Assembly (NCBI GenBank): GCA_905250075.1
Contig: CAJNOP010000004.1
Location: 2,718,621-2,782,620 of the forward strand
Source: Rotaria sp. Silwood1
Lineage: Eukaryota; Rotifera; Eurotatoria; Philodinida; Philodinidae
DNA: 64,000 bases
Direction: 5' to 3'
The notes under the pieces are model-generated. The model was given only the letters and a program-made list of their open reading frames with translations, searched no databases and was not told the DNA's origin. Positions 25,931 to 38,903 of the stretch are shown in pieces; the first letter of the stretch is position 1, and each line of letters starts with the position of its first letter. Position numbers and translations under genes: made by a program.

Positions 25931-28900
25931 ATGTTCGCACTCAATGATAATAAACCTATTTGGGTACGAGATAATGAACATGGCTTTCTTCTTGGTAAAA
26001 TAACCGATATTGGTTCAGATAATGTTACTGTTCAATTGAATGAAAATAGAAAGGTTTGAAAAAAAAAAAAAGAATCAAATTTGAAAGAATAAATCTTTTT
26101 ATTTCTATTTTATAGAAATTAGTTGTACCGTACGATTCAGCATTTCAAGCAGAAGAATATGATAAAGATGTTGATGATAATTGTTTGTATTTATTTTATT
26201 GAAATTTTTAAACTAATGTTTTTTCTTTTTCAATCGAAGGTGCCCTTATGTATCTTAATGAAGCAACATTATTAAATAATGTTCGTCGTCGTTATAAAAA
26301 AGATTTAATTTATGTATGATAAAAATAGAAAACTAAAAAAAAAAAAAGAGATTTTTCTTTCAAATCAAATTTATCTTTTAGACTTATGTAGCGAATATTT
26401 TAATTGCAATTAACCCATATAAAGAATTATCTGGTCGGTATTCAAGTAATGCTATCAAAAGCTATAATGGAAAATCACTTGGTATTATGCCACCACATGT
26501 TTATGCCATTGGTAGGTTATTGAGAATTTTGACACAACAAAAAAAAAAATTTGAATGAATAATGTGAATCATGACTTAGTAGAAGATATGAGGTGAAAGA
26601 GTATCACAAATTGAAGACTTCCTACTATGAAACAAGATATTTTAAATATGATCTTCAAGAGATTCAGTGAAGTTTATCAATAAGATGCCGTAAAACTCAA
26701 AGATTGACTGTCTTTATACGGCTATCCGTAGTGTTCGTCTTATCCAAATTTTCTCATATCTGATTGAATCGTACTTTAATAATTTTTTCTAGGTTTTTTT
26801 GTATTCAGTGACAAACAAACTCTATATATTTCTCAGATATGTTTCAAAAGAGAAATATTAAAAAATTTTCTTAACGTTAGTAAAATATTTATATGATGTG
26901 ACAATCAAAGAATATTCGAAAGATTATTTTCATTCATCAATCTTAAAAGTACACTGTAGTCCATCTAACAAAGTAAATATTTGTTAAATATTATTGAAAA
27001 CTAAATAATTAACAGGTGCAGAATTAAAATTTTTTTCAATCTAAAAATTATGAAAATATTAGATATGAACTTCAGTCAAAGTTTTCATTCAGATCAAACA
27101 ATCGTTATATCATTCAATATCTAAAGAAAATTGAATTAATCCGAAATTTTAATCATAAATAATATATATATATATATTATTTCTTTTATATTTAAGGTGA
27201 TAAAGCATATCGTGATATGCGTTCTACCAAACAAAGTCAGTCAATAATAATATCAGGCGAATCCGGAGCTGGTTTGTAGGATAATTTTATTTAATCATGA
27301 CTTTTACTTCCTTATATTTGTAGGTAAAACTGAATCAGCTAAATATGTTTTACAATATTTAACTGAATCATACGGTGCTCATAATGGTCAAATTGAAGAT
27401 CGTATAAATAAATGTAAAATAAATCAAATAAAATTCTTATTACTACATGTTTTTTATTGTTTTTTTTTTACTTAGCCAATCCATTATTAGAAGCATTTGG
27501 CAATGGTAAAAAAAAAGAAAATTCTTTTTTTTTTTTGTTAATTTTGTAAATAAAAACCTGAATATTTAGCTAAAACAACTCGTAATAATAATTCAAGTCG
27601 TTTTGGTAAATTTATTGAAGTTCATTTTAATGATAAAGTATGTCGAAAAAATGAGTTTTAAATTAAAAGAAAATAAATAAAAATATCTTTTTTCTAGCAT
27701 CGTGTTGTCGGTGGTTATATATCACATTATTTACTTGAAAAATCTCGTATATGTGTTCAATCAAAAGATGAACGAAATTATCATATATTTTATCGTTTAT
27801 GTGCTGGTGCACCTGAAACTATTCGAAGTGCATTACGACTTACATCACCAGATAGTTATCATGTTTGTTTATTAAAATGAAAACAAAAAAAAATTTCTTT
27901 CTTATTAAAATTTTTTGTTTTGCTTCTATATTAGTATCTTAATCGTGGTTGTACACAATATTTTTGTAATAGTCAAACAGAAAAATCTTTATCAAAAACA
28001 CGTCGAAGTCAAGATGTAAGTCATATGAATAAATTAATTAATTTAAAACAAAACAAAAAAAAGGAACATCTTTTTTTTTTTTTTTTTATTGTTTTTATTA
28101 TTTGAATAGAAAAATTTTCTTGATGTAAGATATTTCTATTGTCATCAATGTTGTTGTTTCTTTATGATGAATTAAAATAAACAAAAAAAATATGTTCTTT
28201 TCTTTCTATTTTTAGTTTATATCAAAAGGTGCATTACGTGATCCACAATTAGATGATGTTAATGATTTTAATGAATGTGATGAATCAATGGATCAAATGG
28301 GTTTAATAACACAAGATAAATTCAATATTTATAGTACAGTTGCAGCTGTTTTACATGTTGGAAATATTAATTTTGAAGATGATCCCGAAAGTACAAAAGG
28401 TGGTTGTAAAGTAACATCAGCAACAGAAAAATCATTAAATATAACAGCCGAAATGCTTGGTCTTGATCAACGTGATTTACGTAATGCATTAATAACAAGA
28501 GTTTTAATGACAAAAACAACTAGTAGTAGTAAAGGAACGGTTATTCCGTAAGTAAATTTTGTTAAACACGATCTAAGAGGAGCGTTGAAGTATCGAGATA
28601 AAACGTGGAGTCTCTGTCCATAGACCGTATGTTAAAAATATATGAACTATTTCGTTATTGCATTTCTGGTAGATTAAAAGGATGGTTACAGAAATATGTC
28701 CCGAAAAAACATTCTGCCTGTAATAAGCAACAGCAACTACATCGTATTTTATATTTTAATCCCACAGAAATCGCCTTAAAAGTTTCTTTTTTTTTTATAT
28801 TAAATTCAAATAATTTATTTTTTTGTGTTTTATTAGTGTTCCATTAAAAGTTCATGAAGCTCAAAATGCACGTGATGCATTAGCTAAAGCAATATATATT

Positions 28901-31900
28901 CGATTATTTGATCAAATAGTTACATTTGTTAATAAATCAATACCATTTAGTTCATCTACATCATATATTGGTATTCTTGATATAGCTGGTTTTGAATATT
29001 TTCCTATAAATTCATTTGAACAATTTTGTATTAAGTATGATAATAATAATAATAAAAAGTCAACTATTAATATTCGTTTTTTGTTTTTAGTTATTGTAAT
29101 GAAAAATTACAACAATTTTTTAATGAACGTATACTTAAAGAAGAACAATTATTATATGAAAAAGAAGGTCTTGGTTTGAAAAAAATTAATTATATTGATA
29201 ATCAAGATTGTATTGGTATGTTGATTGAATTTCTTATTTTATTATTATCGTCTTTTATTTTCTTCTTTATTTTAAATTAAATAGGAGCTTGGTAGGGGCC
29301 AATTTTTTTTCTTAACTACATTTGTGTGTCTGTGTGGGTGTGTGTTTACGTCTGTTATTGTGTATTTTGCATGAGCATTATAAAGAATATATGAAATATG
29401 AGTAATTAGAGAAATATGTTGGCTTCAAATATAAGCTTGTAATTATTTAAGATAACCAAAACAAAACAAAAAAAATGTTAAATAATAGTGCACCTATCAA
29501 AAAAAGCAAAAAAAACTAATTATGACATATCAATAGAAAAGACGAATATGAAGTCTTTATTTAGACAAATTTGTGTATTGCATGTCATTTTATCTTAGAA
29601 GGATTGAATTAAAAGAAAAGAAATAGTACTTTTTAGTATAGAAGAACTATAAAATAAAAGATGAAGTAGCAAAGGTCATATTTTAAAGGCTTTAATGGCC
29701 TGCTTCACATTATGAGATGTTTTTATCGAGTGCTTCATATAAAAGAAAGAGAGAGAGAAAGAGTATGTCACATTTTGAAAAGACTTAAATAAACAAAACA
29801 TTTTGATGACATTTTTTTTGTAGTACATGAATTGATTTATCGTTAATCTATTGAATGAAATTTAAAAACTAATAAAACGAGAATTATAAATGTTTATCTA
29901 TTGCAAGATATAACAAAAATACAGTCGGATTTTTCTTTGAACTTGAAAAGAAAGAAGAAGAGTTGTTTGTTTTTTTCGAGTGATCTTGAATACATAAATA
30001 AATCCTTCGAAGAAATGATTAATGTTGAAAATACTTCTATTATAACAATCTGTTTGAGCTTATAATTACTTTCAACAATTCACAATAACATATTATATTA
30101 ATTTGCTAATTTTTAAACAAATAATACTCACGAGTCTGTTTAAAATGTGTGAAAAGCAGCATGTTTACGTCGTTACTTCAGCTTTTTTTTTTATTTGCAT
30201 GATAAATGAAAAATATTTGGTTTTGAATTTTTATTATTTTATAAATGTATATTGAATTTATTATGTAATATGTTTAGATTTAATCGAAGCAAAAACAACT
30301 GGTTGTTTTGATTTATTAGATGAAGAAAGTAAATTACCAACACCACGACCAGAACATTTTACAACGGAAGTTCATAATCGTAATAAAGGCCATCCAAGAC
30401 TTGATGTAAAAAAGAATAAATTTTTTTTTAAATTGTATTGATTTATTATTTTTTGTTATTGTTGTTGTTCAGTTTCCACGAAAATCTAAATTACGTGCAT
30501 CACGTGAAATTCGTGATGATGAAGGTTTTCTAGTTCAACATTTTGCTGGTAGTGTTGTTTATTCAACTGTATGTATTTAATGATAATATAAACTATTTAT
30601 GTACATGGAAAGTATTGTTTGTTTGTTTTTTTTAATTTTTTTAGGCACAATTTATTGAAAAAAATAATGATGCATTACATACATCATTACTTATTCTAGT
30701 TCAAGAATCAAGAAATAGTTTCATTAAAAATCTTTTTCCCAAAGCACCCGAACATGAACAATCAGCAGGAAAATTAAATTTTATTTCTGTTGGTTCAAAA
30801 TTTCGTTCACAATTAGCTGATCTTATGAATAAATTACGAAGTACTGTAAGTAAACAAATCATTATTTTATCTGATTAGTCTTGCTGGAATAAAGAATTCA
30901 ATAATAATATGATTTTATATTGTTACAAAATAGAATAATCTAGAAGTTCAGCACCCTATGATTTTGAGCGTTAACTTATGCAAGTCAATGTTAAGTCTAC
31001 CTTACAACTAATACCAGCTATAGTTCTAGACAGAAGGTCAGCATGCTATCGAACGATTGATCTAAGATAAATAGGCATTTGTGACTTGTCCAAGGTAATT
31101 TCATGGTTGGTGGTACTGTGGTTTAACTACAGTATCTTGTGGATACGTGTTGAACAACATAGCAACTTAGCCATAGCAGCCTCGTATTACGTTGAAGGAG
31201 CAGAAAAATTTCGATTGCATTGAAAAGACCCGAAATATTCTAAGGCTGATAGAATCACAGATTTGAGAAGAAAACAAATCTAATTGAACTTTAAAGTGTA
31301 AAGAAGCTGAATTCTCCTCGTTTCAAATCCTGATTGTGCAACAAAAGCGTTGTATACATAGGTAGAGAAATATCTAACTGATTTGCTTTATTATTAAAAT
31401 GATAAATAAACAAATCAAGAGTTTTCTTTTTATTTAATAGTAGATCTAGAGAATTCTGTAAGGAATACCAGTCTTTCTTGTGACATTACTTCAGCACAAA
31501 AAAGTCGCATTAATACTACCTTGAATGATTTTCAAAAATCTGAAATTCGATCATGATCAATTTCATTCTATATGATCCTTTTGAATGAACTACTTCTATA
31601 TTGTTTTAAATTTCAAATAGGGTATTAGTTTTATTCGTTGTATTAAACCAAATCTCAAAATGGTTTCAAATTTATTTGAAGGTGGTCAAATTCTAAGTCA
31701 ATTACAATGTAGCGGTAAGACTTTCAGAATATAGTTTCTATAATTGCAGTAAATATTGTCTTTTTTTTTCTATAGGTATGGTATCAGTGTTAGATTTAAT
31801 GCAACAAGGTTTTCCATCACGTACACAATTTGCTGAATTATATGGAATGTATAAATCATATTTACCAAAAGAATTAGCACGACTTGATCCACGTCTTTTT

Positions 31901-34900
31901 TGTAAAGCATTATTTAAAGCTTTAAATCTTCGTGATACAGATTTTAAATTTGGTTTGACCAAAGTTTTTTTTCGTCCGGGAAAATTTGCTGAATTTGATC
32001 AAATTATGAAATCTGATCCCAATAATTTAGCTATACTTATATCAAAAGTTAAAAAATGGCTTTTATGGACACGATGGAAAAAAGCTCAATGGTGTGTTCT
32101 ATCTGTTATTAAACGTAAATTAATTTAGAAGACAAAAAAAAAAAACAGAACTAATTTATTTGGCAAACATTTTTATTTTTATTATTTAGTTCGAAATAAA
32201 ATTCTTTATCGACGTCAATGTTTAATTGATATTCAAAAACATGTTCGTATGCATTTAGTTTATAAACGTTATGCACCACGGTAGATATATGAAAAATTTT
32301 TTCAAATGTATTTTGTTAATATTTATTCTTTATTGGTTTTTTCTTTGCTTAGAATTCGAGGTTTAGTTAAAGTTAAGGCATTACATGAACAAGTTGCTTC
32401 AATGGAAAAAATTGTTGGACAAATGAAAGTAAACAAAGAACAAGTTTCTAAACAAGTACATCAATTAAGACAACGAATTGATCAATTAATGCATGAAATT
32501 ACAGTATGTTTCATTTGTAATTTGTTTATATTAAATTATAGATTAGTTTTATCAAGAAAATATATTTATATTCTATTATATTTACTTAGTAGAGATCATC
32601 GTTTTCCAGTCTTCAATTATTGAATTATGAGTGTTTCACCCGATTTTTTCTCTATGATACTGAATTTTTTTTTCCACAGATAGACTTTATATTGACTAGA
32701 AATATTCTTCAAATTTGAACTAGAATAAACATAAGTGTAAACTTTTAAACAAACGCCTGTTATCAACTGTGTTTGAAAAGAAGAACGTTTCTACGACTAG
32801 GTGAAATCTCGATCCGAATATGTGTTTTCTAGCTTAAACTTTGAGATGTTCCGAATAACTCTAAGATCTATCTTTAGACCAAACTTCAACTCAGAATTTG
32901 GTTATCCAGATTCTCAGCGATTCTATGCTCATAATGCAACACAAAAACGTTCAGTATGCACAAAACTGAAGTCAAAAGAATGTTAGTATGGATCGAAATG
33001 AAGAAAGACTATAGATGTATCCAAACTGTTTCAGTCATTTTTGTTTGAATAATGAAAAATACTCGTATTTACTCAACTATATGACATAACATTTTTCTAT
33101 TGATAGAAAATTGAAGTAGGAAAATGATATTAAAGAATGTCAAAAGATATATTTCGACAACGGTATTAAACTACGTGCTAGAAACAATTCAAAAACCGTA
33201 ACCCAATTCTTTTAGGTTATCTTTTAGTTTTCTTTCAGTCTTTTATTAAATTAGATGATTCATTGCATCATTCTTCATTTGGTTGTCAGAGATAGGCATC
33301 TGTCTATATTTGGGATGCGATAATTTATCAATATAATTCATAATCAATGAGATAAGTTTGAAATATTGAAATGCTAGCATTAGGTTTAGTTGCGTGCCTA
33401 GACAAGATTACCACTCATACCCGTGTACATTCATTGATCTATCAATAGACCTCTATGAACTTTTCTTGTGCATATTTTTTCTTAAATATAACAAAAACAG
33501 ATTCCGAATATATATTATTACAACTTACAATTTAGTATTAAGACCACACTCACTCTCCTCAAAAATCGATATAACACCAGTTACATTCAAATTGCATGAA
33601 GTTTTCAGCCTTATGCTATGACATTTTCGGAATATATTCCATAGACAAAAGTAAAACAAGCTCCTTTTGCAATCTGAAATTTTCTGTGGGCTCTCGTTCT
33701 ATTGATTTAATGGAGTTTTTTATTTGAAGGGTCATATCATATTGCAGCATTTTGCAGAACCTTTTTTATTTGAAAAATTGAAAAAATGATGCTAATTATA
33801 AAAACTACTTCATTATCTAATTGTATTAAAGCTTTATTTAAAATCAGGGACTGTTTCATGTTCAATATATTGACATGTTCTTTCAAACGAGAAAAAGGTC
33901 AAATGCATAGCACGAACGTTTATTGAGTATTCTAGGTCTTACAATGAAAAGAGCAGAGATAGAGAAAAAGCGAAAGAAATATTGAAAACTTTATAAATAA
34001 ACATCAATTAATAAAATCGAGATTGTATTAAACTCTTCTTTTTTTTTTATATTCTATTTAGAATAAATCTATGAATTCAACACATATTGATAATGCCTAT
34101 AATGATCTTGTTTCATCAATTGATCGTGAATTTCGTCGATTAAAACAAGTTCTTGCTGAACAAGAAATAAAAGAAGAAGAAGCACGTTTGAAAAAAATCC
34201 AAGTAAATAAATAAACAATTTTTATTCTATAATCAATATAATATTAATAAAAAAAACTAAATTACAATTTTTAAATATCTAGACGGAACTTGAACGTGAA
34301 AAAAATAAAAAAGTTGCTGAAGAAAAACGTTTAGCACAAGAAAAAGAAGAATTTCGACAGTAAGAATTTTAGTAATTCTTATTTTACTTTTTTCAATTAA
34401 AATTTTTTTTCTATGAACATTAGACGTTCAGCTATTGCTCAACGTCAAAAGGAAGAAGAACAGTTTAAAGGTAAACTTAGTGCTGAAGAAACAAAACGAC
34501 AAGTAAGAAGAAATTTAAAAAAAACTCAATGTCATCGAATCAAAAAAAAATAAAACATTCATTTAAATATCTTTCTATAGAAAGAACGTGAAGCAAGAGA
34601 ATCCGATGAAGAAGCTCGTTTAGCTGAAATGAATGAACGTGAACGTCGTGATTATGATTTAGCACGACGTCTTGCTTTAGAAACAGGTGGTGAAGCTGAT
34701 TTACCACATTTACAACGAACACGTCGTCCTGTTATTAATCAAAAACATGATTTAAGTAAACATACGTATGCACAATTACGAGATTTAATTAATACATCTT
34801 GTGGTAAATAAATCACAATAGGAAAAAAAAAGAAACTAGAATATTTTATTTATTTATATTTTCAATAGATTTGGAATTACTTGAAGCTTGTAAAGAAGAA

Positions 34901-36811
34901 TTTCATCGACGTTTAAAAGTTTATCACGCATGGAAATCAAAAAATCGAAAAGGAAAAAATCCATCAGCTTTAGATGATAAAATAGATGAAGACGAAGAAC
35001 GAGCTCCAAAGGATATTTTAAATAATAGTAAGTTTATTTATTAATAAAATATTAAATAAACTAGACATACATTGATATATAATCGCTCCGCTTTGAGTTT
35101 CATGCAATATAAATGAACGATAATGTTTCAAAGCGATAATTAATTAAAGATTTAGAAGACAGCCATCATACAAGACCTTCTGAAAGTTCATGCAAAAAGA
35201 TTTGTTCTTTGAAATATAATTTACAACGAATTGTTCAATATGATGACCTATGTCAATAAAATCATCATATTTTATCACGATTAAGCTATAATTTTTTAAA
35301 ATGCATGAATGAGTCATTTTAGTCAATTTTTTATAAAAGAATATCCGAGAAATCCATTAAAAACTCGAAGAATCATGGTAGAGATCTTCTAAGAATTTTC
35401 TTAGAAAACTAAGACGAGACTTATGACTTTTGTATATGATATCGTTTATTGATGTAGTCTCATAAGTGAGAGAGAGATAAATTCTTATCTTTCCTCTTCT
35501 TACATATAATATTAAAATATAAATTTTTTACTTCAGTCATATTTACTGATGAAATTATAATCGAGAGCAATCTAAATAAAAACAATATATAATTTATATT
35601 GTAAAATTGTATTTAATGTGCAATTCGTTCTTGACATTGATCTGAATGAAAATAATAGAAACGATTGTAGATTAAAATAGTTTTTCTAATAAAATAAGAT
35701 GCATTATACAACACCTGACAACACAAAATAGTCATGCTTGTATTCTTATTGGTTGAAACTAATAAGACAATAAATATTTAGTTCGCCATTTCCAATAGAT
35801 ATCATGCCTAGGAAATACTAAAAATATTTGTTTAGACAAAATGATACAAATTTTGTTGTCAGAAATAAAAATATACGAATTATTTTTATATAAATGATTT
35901 TTGTATCGTTGTTTTTGAAATATCATGATTAACTACGATTTATTTCACTATATGAAAAATCGCCTATCAATATTATTGAATCTTGAAAACTTTCATGATT
36001 TACATGACATGAATACAGTTAACTGAAACACATAAAATCTATGATTTTCGATATCAATAAAAAGTTAATATATTGCAAAAAATTTTTGTTTTTGAATTAA
36101 TGAATTTCCTTTATGCGTTCTAATTTTTAAATTTAATCAAATTTTTATCTGTTAGTCTTATATATGTAGGCTTTCATTTTAAATTTATCTATTAATTATT
36201 TAAATAAAAAGAGCTCATATCAATTGCTACGTCTATCTGTAATAAACAAACAAGTATAATTTATAATATTTTATATTTCAAAGTTGTTCCACTTTCATTG
36301 ACTGGTGGCACATCGATATCAAGTGGATCAATGAAAAAAACTGGACAATTATTAACAACTATTAGTTCAAAAAGGACTGGTAGTGGTAAAGTAGCTGAAC
36401 AACGTTACTTTCGTATTCCATTTATTCGTCCAAATGATGAAAATCGAGATCCACATAGCGATCAAAAAAAGAAAGGATGGTGGTATGCTCATTTTGATGG
36501 TAAGATAAAATATTTGATTTTTGAATTTTTTTTATCAATAGTTGTTTTTATTCTTAGATAAATGGATTGCTCGTCAAATGGAAATACATCCAAATAAAGA
36601 AGCCGTACTTCTTGTTGCTGGTGTTGATGATATGAATATGTGTGAATTAAGTTTAGATGAAACAGGATTAACATCGAAAAAAGGTGCTGAAATACTTGAA
36701 CATGATTTTGAACAAGAATGGCTTAAACATGGTGGTCGAGAATATTTAAAGTCACATTTTGGACAAATTAGTTCAAAATATGTTGTTCAATTACTTCAAG
36801 GTTATCGTTAA
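25931..36811 (+). CDS. MYO6: Unconventional myosin VI, 27 exons, complete
   Basis: Exons run from 25931-26053 to 36558-36811; all 27 phases agree and give 1268 aa, the normal length of the family. Order: N-terminal SH3-like region (1-50); motor with P-loop GESGAGKTES (about 150), switch [11 protein letters not shown], switch [10 protein letters not shown], and actin/relay blocks [19 protein letters not shown] and IRCIKPN; converter plus the class VI unique insert ([18 protein letters not shown], then [16 protein letters not shown]); an IQ-like segment; charged helical tail (exons 20-24); C-terminal cargo domain. The cargo domain keeps [11 protein letters not shown] (RRL adaptor site) and GWWYAHFD (WWY site for Dab2-type adaptors and lipid). 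The class moves toward actin minus ends in endocytosis and membrane anchoring. P-loop, relay and tail motifs are intact. Longer introns: 26512-27196, 29216-30277, 30846-31620, 32504-34061, 35028-36283. Confidence 0.96.
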
Positions 36812-37333
36812 AAATATTTATTGATTTAGTACACAGTGGACAAAAACAAAAACAAAGCCAAAATAAAATAGACTATTGCTTTTCTTCTTTTTTTTGTTTT
36901 TTTTCTTTTCAATTTCTACTACAAAATTTTACCTTGTTGTTTACAAAAAACAAAAAAGTATACAAATATCTAATATGTCTGATTTTTTTTTCTTTTGTTG
37001 TTGTAATGATATTTCTTTTTAATCTATTCAGTTTTCTTCGTTAGAATGAACAAAACAAAAAAAAAAAAGAATGATTAGTGCATTTAAATGTTTGCTTGCT
37101 TTTTTTTTCTTGTCATTGTTTTATGTTTAATTTAATCTTTTTATTTCAATTTAACAAAACAAACCAGACTTTAAATCAAATAAATATTTGTGCTTGAAAA
37201 TTATTATCTATATATTTTATTTGCATTTCTTTTCTTTAGTTTTTCAAGAATATACTAGACAATGAAGAAGAACTAATGGTATTTTATTGATAAATATTTA
37301 ATCAATAGAGAAGAAAAACAGACAGAGAATATT
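36812..37333. other. MYO6 3' flank / SEC63-like 5' flank
   Basis: An AATAAA at 36862-36867, about 50 bp after the MYO6 stop, is a plausible poly(A) signal, followed by T-rich sequence. A pyrimidine tract ending in AG (…cttttctttag, near 37238) precedes the SEC63-like ATG and could be a leader splice acceptor. Confidence 0.45.
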
Positions 37334-37691
37334 ATGGTAGGAATGAAATTTGAGGTTGGTTATAGTCATTTTTTTAATTTTTAGTATGATGAAAATGGTG
37401 ACAAATTTTATTATTATTTTTTAATCATTTTATGTATTAATTCTTGTACCAACAACTTATTGCCTATGGTCAAAATCAGAAAAAAGAAGTAAGAGAGAAA
37501 CAAAAGCAAGAAAATCATGGATATATGATATTTTATAAAAATTTAGAAAGTACACTACATCCTGAAGATACATCGAATTTTGCACCATGTCGTTATAAGC
37601 ATTAATTGTTATATGCAAATGAATCTAATCGACGACAGCGAGCTACATTGACGTAAGATATCATATATTTATATTCGAATTTAAGTTAATA

Positions 37692-38903
37692 CTGGGTGTG
37701 ATGAAAATTTTTGCGATCTATTTAAAAGTCATTCTATGCTATTCATTTGTTGCAATAACTAGTTTATTTTATATGACTATGATAGACACTAATATCCTAC
37801 ATCGATCTGATCGGTTGTTATTTACTATCTTTTGGTTGATTTCTAAATGGTTAACAGTGATGATCTACGATATGTAGTTATTTCTCACTACGAAAATGAG
37901 AAAAAAAAACAGTCAGAAATGGCAAAGCTATTCGTGAATAAAGTTCATCGAAGTACAATTGGTGGCTGGCTACATTGGTATAAACAAATTGATTCAATAG
38001 GTGTTTAAAATAGAATCACGACGGTCCAGAACTGACCAAATATAATAAGTGATCAATTTGGTGTAAAGAGGCTTGATTCCAATGTTCTCCAAAAAAAGTT
38101 TATAAACAATGATCAAAAATTTAACAAATAATACTGGAAACATCAAACGAGTGCTCAATGATGAATTAAACAAAACATGTTACAGAAATATTGATGTTCA
38201 ACAGTTAAAAAACGATTAAAAGCTAAACAGGCAAACATATTGTTAATGAATTTGGGAGAATATCAACTGTAGTAAATTGAGAAGAATGATATTTACTGAT
38301 GAAAAAATTCTACTTACAAAAAATGATTATTTTCATCCGAAAAATGACGTTGTCTGGATTTATAATCGATTCGATGCTAATAAATGTCGTGAATTACATG
38401 AAATGAAATAATATCCGGTTTGCGTCATGATTGAATTAGATATAAACTGGGATGGACTGACATATCAATATTTTTTTCCGAAAAAGACGTTTAAATTGCA
38501 GCTAATTCCTCAAGAATGGTGCAAAACTAATTTCAATTTATTCATTGCGAAATAAAAGTGGTCACCGAAATCTTGAGAATTTAATCTAGTGGATTATTCT
38601 ATCTGGATAAACGTATCAAATCATGTAGAATATTATAGAGTTAAAGTTATGAACAATATTCGACGAGAAAGAAAATAAAGAAAGTTGATATTATTTATGT
38701 GTGGGGAGTAATTGTTATATTTCCTCGAAGAGTGCATTTAGTGAAAAAACACAATAGTGAATTGATTGTAAATGAATATAGTTAATTCCAGAAGTAGCCT
38801 AATATAACTTTTGAACAATCATATTGTTATTTTATTACTTTGTTTTCTTTTGAAATAAATTGATTTTTTTTTAGAAAGATCGCCAAACTTTTGTGAAATG
38901 CGG
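37692..38903 (+). mobile_element. Decayed mariner/Tc1-type DNA transposon in SEC63 intron 2
   Basis: The ends form imperfect terminal inverted repeats: 37692-37719 against the reverse complement of 38877-38903 (shared gcgatct core and A-rich block). Each end is flanked by TA (37690-37691 and 38904-38905), the target duplication of this superfamily. Length is about 1.2 kb. The interior carries a broken transposase on the plus strand (37850-38785). The insertion lies between SEC63 exons 2 and 3. Confidence 0.78.
37850..38785 (+). pseudogene. Mariner-like transposase remnant
   Basis: Fragments in order: helix-turn-helix region (HYENEKKKQSEMAKLF, HRSTIGGWLHWYKQ), FTDEKILLTKNDYFHP-type block (written here ytdEKIL, carrying the first catalytic Asp), VVWIYNRFDANKCRELHEM, YPVCVMIELDINWDGLTYQY, VDYSIWINVSNHVEYY and a C-terminal KKHNSELIVNEYS. 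Several stops and frameshifts interrupt it. The segment expected to hold the second catalytic Asp (between the YFFPK and EWCKTNF blocks) is missing through an internal deletion, so no active enzyme can be made. Family: IS630-Tc1-mariner. Confidence 0.82.

Noticed and set aside
25752-26003. 83-aa plus ORF
   Set aside because: Overlaps MYO6 exon 1 in a different frame. The MYO6 frame from 25931 matches the family.
30846-31620. Possible tRNA-derived SINE in a MYO6 intron (gtttcaaatcc B-box-like text near 31320)
   Set aside because: No matching A-box at the right distance and no target duplication, so too weak to call.
31738-31962. 74-aa minus ORF
   Set aside because: Antisense shadow of the MYO6 converter exon 31776-32114.
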